Shown: positions 61,204 to 64,000 of the stretch, in pieces | Numbering within the stretch: the stretch's first letter is position 1 | Layout of the letters: each line of letters opens with the position of its first letter | Assembly (NCBI RefSeq): GCF_039544265.1 | Contig: NZ_BAABLI010000013.1 | Location: 66,320-130,319, forward strand | Reading direction: 5' to 3' | Length of the DNA: 64,000 bases | Source of the DNA: Corallincola platygyrae | GTDB taxonomy: Bacteria; Pseudomonadota; Gammaproteobacteria; Enterobacterales; Neiellaceae | Made by a program: the position numbers and the translations under genes | Notes under the pieces: model-generated | What the model saw: the letters and a program-made list of their open reading frames with translations, nothing else | The model's database searches: none | Told to the model about the DNA's origin: nothing

Positions 61204-61869
61204 ATGGACGCATACAACACGGTGATCCGCTTCTTCCAAGAGGGCGGCCATTTTATGTACCCAATTGCTATTGTGCTGGTATTGGGATTGGTGATCACCC
61301 TTGAACGCTGGTTATTCCTCAGCGCGACTGGACGTGCCAATCGCAAGGCTGCCAAACAGGTTCAGGGCAGTCTTTCTTCTGGTGATTACCAGGGGCTGGT
61401 CAAGCAGGCGGAAGGCTCCAAAGCGCCACTGCTACGCGTACTCTCTGCCGGTATCATGCGCTTGAAAGATGCTCATCGCCGCGAAGACGTCGAATACGCC
61501 ATGGAAGAGAGCATCATGGAAGTGATGCTACGACTGGAGAAACGCACCCAGTACCTCGCGACCCTGGCCAACATCGCTACCCTGCTCGGCCTACTGGGTA
61601 CCATTATCGGTCTGATCGCAGCCTTTACCGCGGTAGCAAACGCTGACCCAGCCGAGAAAGCCAACCTGCTGTCGCAGAGTATTTCAGTGGCAATGAACAC
61701 CACCGCCTTTGGTTTGATGACAGCGATCCCGCTCTCTATCTTCCACGCCGTTTTGCAAACCAAAACCAGTGAAATCGTCGACAGCCTTGAAGTAGCCGGT
61801 ATTAAGTTGCTCAACATGCTTTCCTACAAACGGAAAGCCGAACCGGAAGCGGCTGGCAGCAGGGGTTAA
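61204..61869 (+). CDS. MotA/TolQ/ExbB-type proton channel protein
   Basis: A 221-residue inner-membrane protein with three membrane segments (about residues 15-36, 117-140, 155-180). The TolQ/ExbB signature is clear: NIATLLGLLGTIIGLIAAF and NTTAFGLMTAIPLSIFHAV, with the Thr residues that line the proton path. It would form the channel pentamer around the two ExbD-like proteins encoded next. ATG 61204 with GAGG upstream is chosen; the frame is open to 61126 without a membrane-protein start. Confidence 0.92.
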   Translation: MDAYNTVIRFFQEGGHFMYPIAIVLVLGLVITLERWLFLSATGRANRKAAKQVQGSLSSGDYQGLVKQAEGSKAPLLRVLSAGIMRLKDAHRREDVEYAMEESIMEVMLRLEKRTQYLATLANIATLLGLLGTIIGLIAAFTAVANADPAEKANLLSQSISVAMNTTAFGLMTAIPLSIFHAVLQTKTSEIVDSLEVAGIKLLNMLSYKRKAEPEAAGSRG

Positions 61870-61872
61870 CCC

Positions 61873-62397
61873 ATGAGGCGGTTGAGACGTCCGCAAAAAA
61901 AGGACGCAGAACTCGATATCACCTCCTTCATGAATCTGATGATCGTGTTGGTGCCCGTGCTGCTGCTCAGCATGGTGTTCTCCCACATCTCAGTGCTGGA
62001 TATCCAGCTACCTGAAGGCGGTGCAGACAATCCGGATCAGAAAGATCCGCCGAAGATCCTTGAGCTGATCCTCCGTAAGGATGGTATGGCGCTGAACTAC
62101 CCTGCCGGTGTGCCGTTAAAGCGCATCGCCAACAAAGAGGAAGGTTATGATTTTGATGGCCTGTCTCTGTACCTGCAGGACCTCAAGCGCGCCTTTCAGC
62201 AAAAAGGGATCGAGAAGCGTGACATCGTGATCCTGATGGAGCCGGACACCGACTATCAGACTCTGGTAACCACGATGGATACGGTGCGTTCATTCCGCGC
62301 CGTCGTTGTAGCCAGTCCTGTTGACGCCGAACTGTTTCCGGAGATCTCGCTCGGGGATGCCCCCGCCTTACCAGCGCAAGCAGGAGGTAAGGGATGA
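61873..62397 (+). CDS. ExbD/TolR-type protein lacking the proton-carrying Asp
   Basis: A 174-residue protein with a cytoplasmic Arg/Lys-rich start, one membrane segment (about residues 17-40) and a periplasmic domain. Aligned with E. coli ExbD (INVTPFIDVMLVL), the segment reads LDITSFMNLMIVL: every step fits, but the conserved Asp (Asp25 in ExbD) is Asn21. That Asp is essential for proton flow in ExbD, TolR and MotB. The subunit may be a non-protonatable partner of the second ExbD. Confidence 0.9.
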   Translation: MRRLRRPQKKDAELDITSFMNLMIVLVPVLLLSMVFSHISVLDIQLPEGGADNPDQKDPPKILELILRKDGMALNYPAGVPLKRIANKEEGYDFDGLSLYLQDLKRAFQQKGIEKRDIVILMEPDTDYQTLVTTMDTVRSFRAVVVASPVDAELFPEISLGDAPALPAQAGGKG

Positions 62398-62930
62398 AAA
62401 AATCAATGAGAGCCAGACGGCTGGCACGCCATCACCGCCGACTTGGCGGCGCGTCCAAGCTGAATCTGGTATCACTGATGGATATCTTCACCATTCTGGT
62501 GTTCTTCCTGATGGTGAACTCATCCGAAGTGCAGGTGTTGCAGTCTAACAAGACCATCAAACTGCCGGACTCGGTCGCAGAGCAAAAACCAGAAGAGACG
62601 CTGGTGATCATGGTCAACCAGGAAAGTCTGGTGGTGCAGGGCCGACCCATTGCGCAAACGGCGGATGTGATGGCAGGAACTGAAAACCTGATCCCAGCGC
62701 TGCACGAAGAGCTTAAGTATCAGGCGCAACGACGCCCGGAACTCAGCGACACTGAAAAACAGCTCGGTCGCCCGGTGACGATTATGGGAGATGCTTCCAT
62801 ACCCTATGAGTTGCTGAAGAAAGTGATGGCCACCTGTGCCGATACTGACTTCCGCAATATCTCGCTGGCGGTAAACCGTAAGTTCGCTTCAGAAGACGCT
62901 GATGCTGCAGCGGAGGAGGGCGAAGGGTGA
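62394..62930 (+). CDS. ExbD/TolR-type protein with intact Asp
   Basis: A 178-residue protein with a basic N-terminus of about 22 residues, a membrane segment KLNLVSLMDIFTILVFFLMV that keeps the proton-carrying Asp (residue 30), and a periplasmic ExbD/TolR domain (VMVNQESLVVQGRPI). It overlaps the first exbD-like gene by four bases (ATGA). With the preceding Asn variant it suggests a motor built with one active and one inactive subunit. The C-terminus is acidic. Confidence 0.92.
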   Translation: MKKSMRARRLARHHRRLGGASKLNLVSLMDIFTILVFFLMVNSSEVQVLQSNKTIKLPDSVAEQKPEETLVIMVNQESLVVQGRPIAQTADVMAGTENLIPALHEELKYQAQRRPELSDTEKQLGRPVTIMGDASIPYELLKKVMATCADTDFRNISLAVNRKFASEDADAAAEEGEG

Positions 62931-63859
62931 CCATTAGTGTAGTTAGTCGCTCCAGCTTCGATATCGCATGGCAACGTCGTGAAGGGGATGACCAGCGCTT
63001 TAACCGCTTTCTCATCATCGGTTTGGTGCTATTACTCTGTATTGGTATCGCGATACCGTACATCAATGTGCCGGAAGTTGAGCGTGAGAAAAAAGAAGCG
63101 CTGCCGCCACAATTGGCCCGTGTGATCATCGAAGAGAAGAAGACACCGCCGCCTCCACCGCCGAAGCCCAAGCCGGAAGAGAAGAAACCGGAAGAGCCAA
63201 AGCCGGAGGAAAAAAAGCCTGAGCCGAAACCTAAGCCAAAGCCAAAAACAGTGGCTGAGGCGCGGAAAAAGGCATCAAAAGCTGGCTTACTGGCGATGCA
63301 GGATGATCTCGCTGCCATGCGCGAATCTCTCGACGTGGGCGCACTCAAGAAAGACAAACTCAACAAAGGCTCAGGTGATGCCGCGAAAACATCGCGGTCA
63401 CTGATCACAGGCAAAGCGAAAGCAGGCAGTGGTGGTATCAGCACCGGCGGCCTCAGCAGCGATGCCGGTGGTGGCACATTGGCTGGTCGTGACACCATGA
63501 TTGTGGATGCGCCGCCAGAGCTGGAAGATGAGCAGAAGAAAAAGCGTAAGAACCGTGACGGCCAGTTGGCCAGTCGCAGCGAAGAGCAATTGCGTATGGT
63601 GTTAGAGCGTGCCAAAGGCAGCTTATATACCCTCTACAACAGCGCACTTCGTAAAGACCCAACGCTGGAAGGCAAGGTGGTGTTTGAGCTGGTGGTTGAA
63701 CCGGATGGCAGTGTCAGCGCCTGTAAGGTGGTGAGCTCGGATCTGGACAATAAGAAGCTGGAACGCAAGCTGGTACTTCGCCTTAAACTGCTCGATTTTG
63801 GTGAAGCCAAAGTGGCAACCACCAAAACCCGCTGGTCGATTGAGTTCTTACCAAGTTAA
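62927..63859 (+). CDS. TonB-like protein with AgmX/PglI-type C-terminal domain
   Basis: A 310-residue protein starting at GTG 62927 inside the exbD stop. A membrane segment (about residues 28-48) is followed by a long Pro/Lys/Glu-rich stretch (about 70-107) that can cross the periplasm, Gly/Ser-rich and Lys/Arg-rich parts, and a C-terminal domain (about 215-310) with RAKGSLYTLYNSALRKDP and FELVVEPDGSVSACKVVSS, like the AgmX/PglI C-terminal and TonB-family energy-transducing domains. It should carry force from the ExbB-ExbD motor to outer-membrane or periplasmic partners. Confidence 0.88.
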   Translation: MTISVVSRSSFDIAWQRREGDDQRFNRFLIIGLVLLLCIGIAIPYINVPEVEREKKEALPPQLARVIIEEKKTPPPPPPKPKPEEKKPEEPKPEEKKPEPKPKPKPKTVAEARKKASKAGLLAMQDDLAAMRESLDVGALKKDKLNKGSGDAAKTSRSLITGKAKAGSGGISTGGLSSDAGGGTLAGRDTMIVDAPPELEDEQKKKRKNRDGQLASRSEEQLRMVLERAKGSLYTLYNSALRKDPTLEGKVVFELVVEPDGSVSACKVVSSDLDNKKLERKLVLRLKLLDFGEAKVATTKTRWSIEFLPS

Positions 63860-63896
63860 CGGACAGGCAACTGTTTGCAACTAAGTCCAATATGAG

Positions 63897-63922
63897 AAAA
63901 GCCGCGATTATCGCGGCTTTTT
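63897..63922 (+). terminator. Rho-independent terminator of the envelope unit
   Basis: AAAAGCCGCGA and TCGCGGCTTTT flank a two-base loop and a T run follows, 38 bp after the stop of the TonB-like gene. It closes the large plus unit. Confidence 0.93.
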
Positions 63923-63936
63923 GTTGTCACCTCTAA

Positions 63937-63957
63937 ACCACCTCCTATGGAGGTGGT
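63937..63957. repeat. Perfect 9-bp hairpin near the right window edge
   Basis: ACCACCTCC-TAT-GGAGGTGGT. It lies just after the terminator and is followed by GGGCTCTGCCC-type inverted bits up to the edge (about 63969-64000). Such subterminal hairpins occur at the ends of IS200/IS605-type elements; whether one continues beyond the window cannot be seen. Confidence 0.5.
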
Positions 63958-64000
63958 GATCGGCAATTCGGGGCTCTGCCCGTAGAGAGCCCATGCTACA

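Noticed and set aside
62782..63615. A 277-codon open frame on the minus strand, rich in Ser and Gly
   Set aside because: It is the mirror of the Pro/Lys/Glu-rich TonB-like gene and has no ribosome site; the low-complexity sequence keeps the frame open.

Overview
The window is a 64 kb chromosomal segment of a Gram-negative gammaproteobacterium, most likely a marine member of the Alteromonadales or a related order. Evidence for this: the gene orders trmB/mutY/yggX and raiA (hpf)/pheL/pheA are the ones known from Enterobacteria, Vibrio and Shewanella. There is a stand-alone second elongation factor G (fusA2 type), a DNA polymerase II, a DUF3718 protein of the kind common in Alteromonadales, several c-di-GMP proteins and many lipoproteins. 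I see no tRNA, rRNA, CRISPR array, complete insertion sequence or prophage. Species cannot be named from the sequence alone.

Layout. 1-6.2 kb (+): the 3'-most part of thiI (its start lies off the left edge), a FIST-GGDEF-EAL protein, an acetyltransferase, a cupin and an orphan sugar-type periplasmic binding protein. 6.2-11.5 kb: an acetyltransferase, an SGNH hydrolase, a DM13 protein, a zinc-ribbon membrane protein and polB. 11.6-16.8 kb (+): an orphan pilin-like protein, fusA2 with a strong terminator, a block of 51-bp tandem repeats and hairpins, and a chemoreceptor. 16.9-22.5 kb: a mostly minus-strand set made of DUF3718, two small membrane proteins, an HDAC-family deacetylase translationally coupled to a hexapeptide acetyltransferase, and a LysR regulator divergent from a short-chain dehydrogenase; then a Crp-type regulator. 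22.6-28.6 kb (-): a DUF3313 lipoprotein and a DUF2760 / Hsp70 / Hsp70-DUF3731 operon. 29-41.4 kb: signalling genes (HDOD-GAF, two GGDEF proteins), an M23 peptidase, raiA and a pheA gene fused to a DAHP-synthase-like domain and controlled by a complete Phe-leader attenuator, cytochrome b561, yggX, mutY, trmB, apbE and a second Crp-type regulator.

41.7-63.9 kb is the most unusual part. Two divergent transcription units face each other across a 313-bp control region. The minus unit encodes a Tat-exported protein, a c-type-haem/LamG lipoprotein and a c-type-haem DUF1588-like protein. The plus unit, about 16 kb with nearly all genes overlapping or closely spaced, encodes an HzsA-related lipoprotein with two haem motifs, an SH3-beta-barrel protein, a second beta-barrel protein, a TlpA-type thioredoxin, a DUF4266 lipoprotein, a DUF3570 outer-membrane protein, a small periplasmic protein, three TPR proteins (two of them lipoproteins), a small secreted protein, an ExbB/TolQ-type channel, two ExbD-type subunits and a TonB/AgmX-like proline-rich protein. 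Read together this looks like a proton-motive-force-driven trans-envelope machine coupled to outer-membrane barrels and haem proteins. Its substrate is unknown. One of the two ExbD subunits has Asn in place of the proton-carrying Asp, so the motor may be asymmetric.

Starts were moved from the longest reading frame wherever a Shine-Dalgarno sequence, signal peptide or family length argued for another codon; these choices are given in each entry. Family names rest on recognised motifs and gene context, not on database searches.
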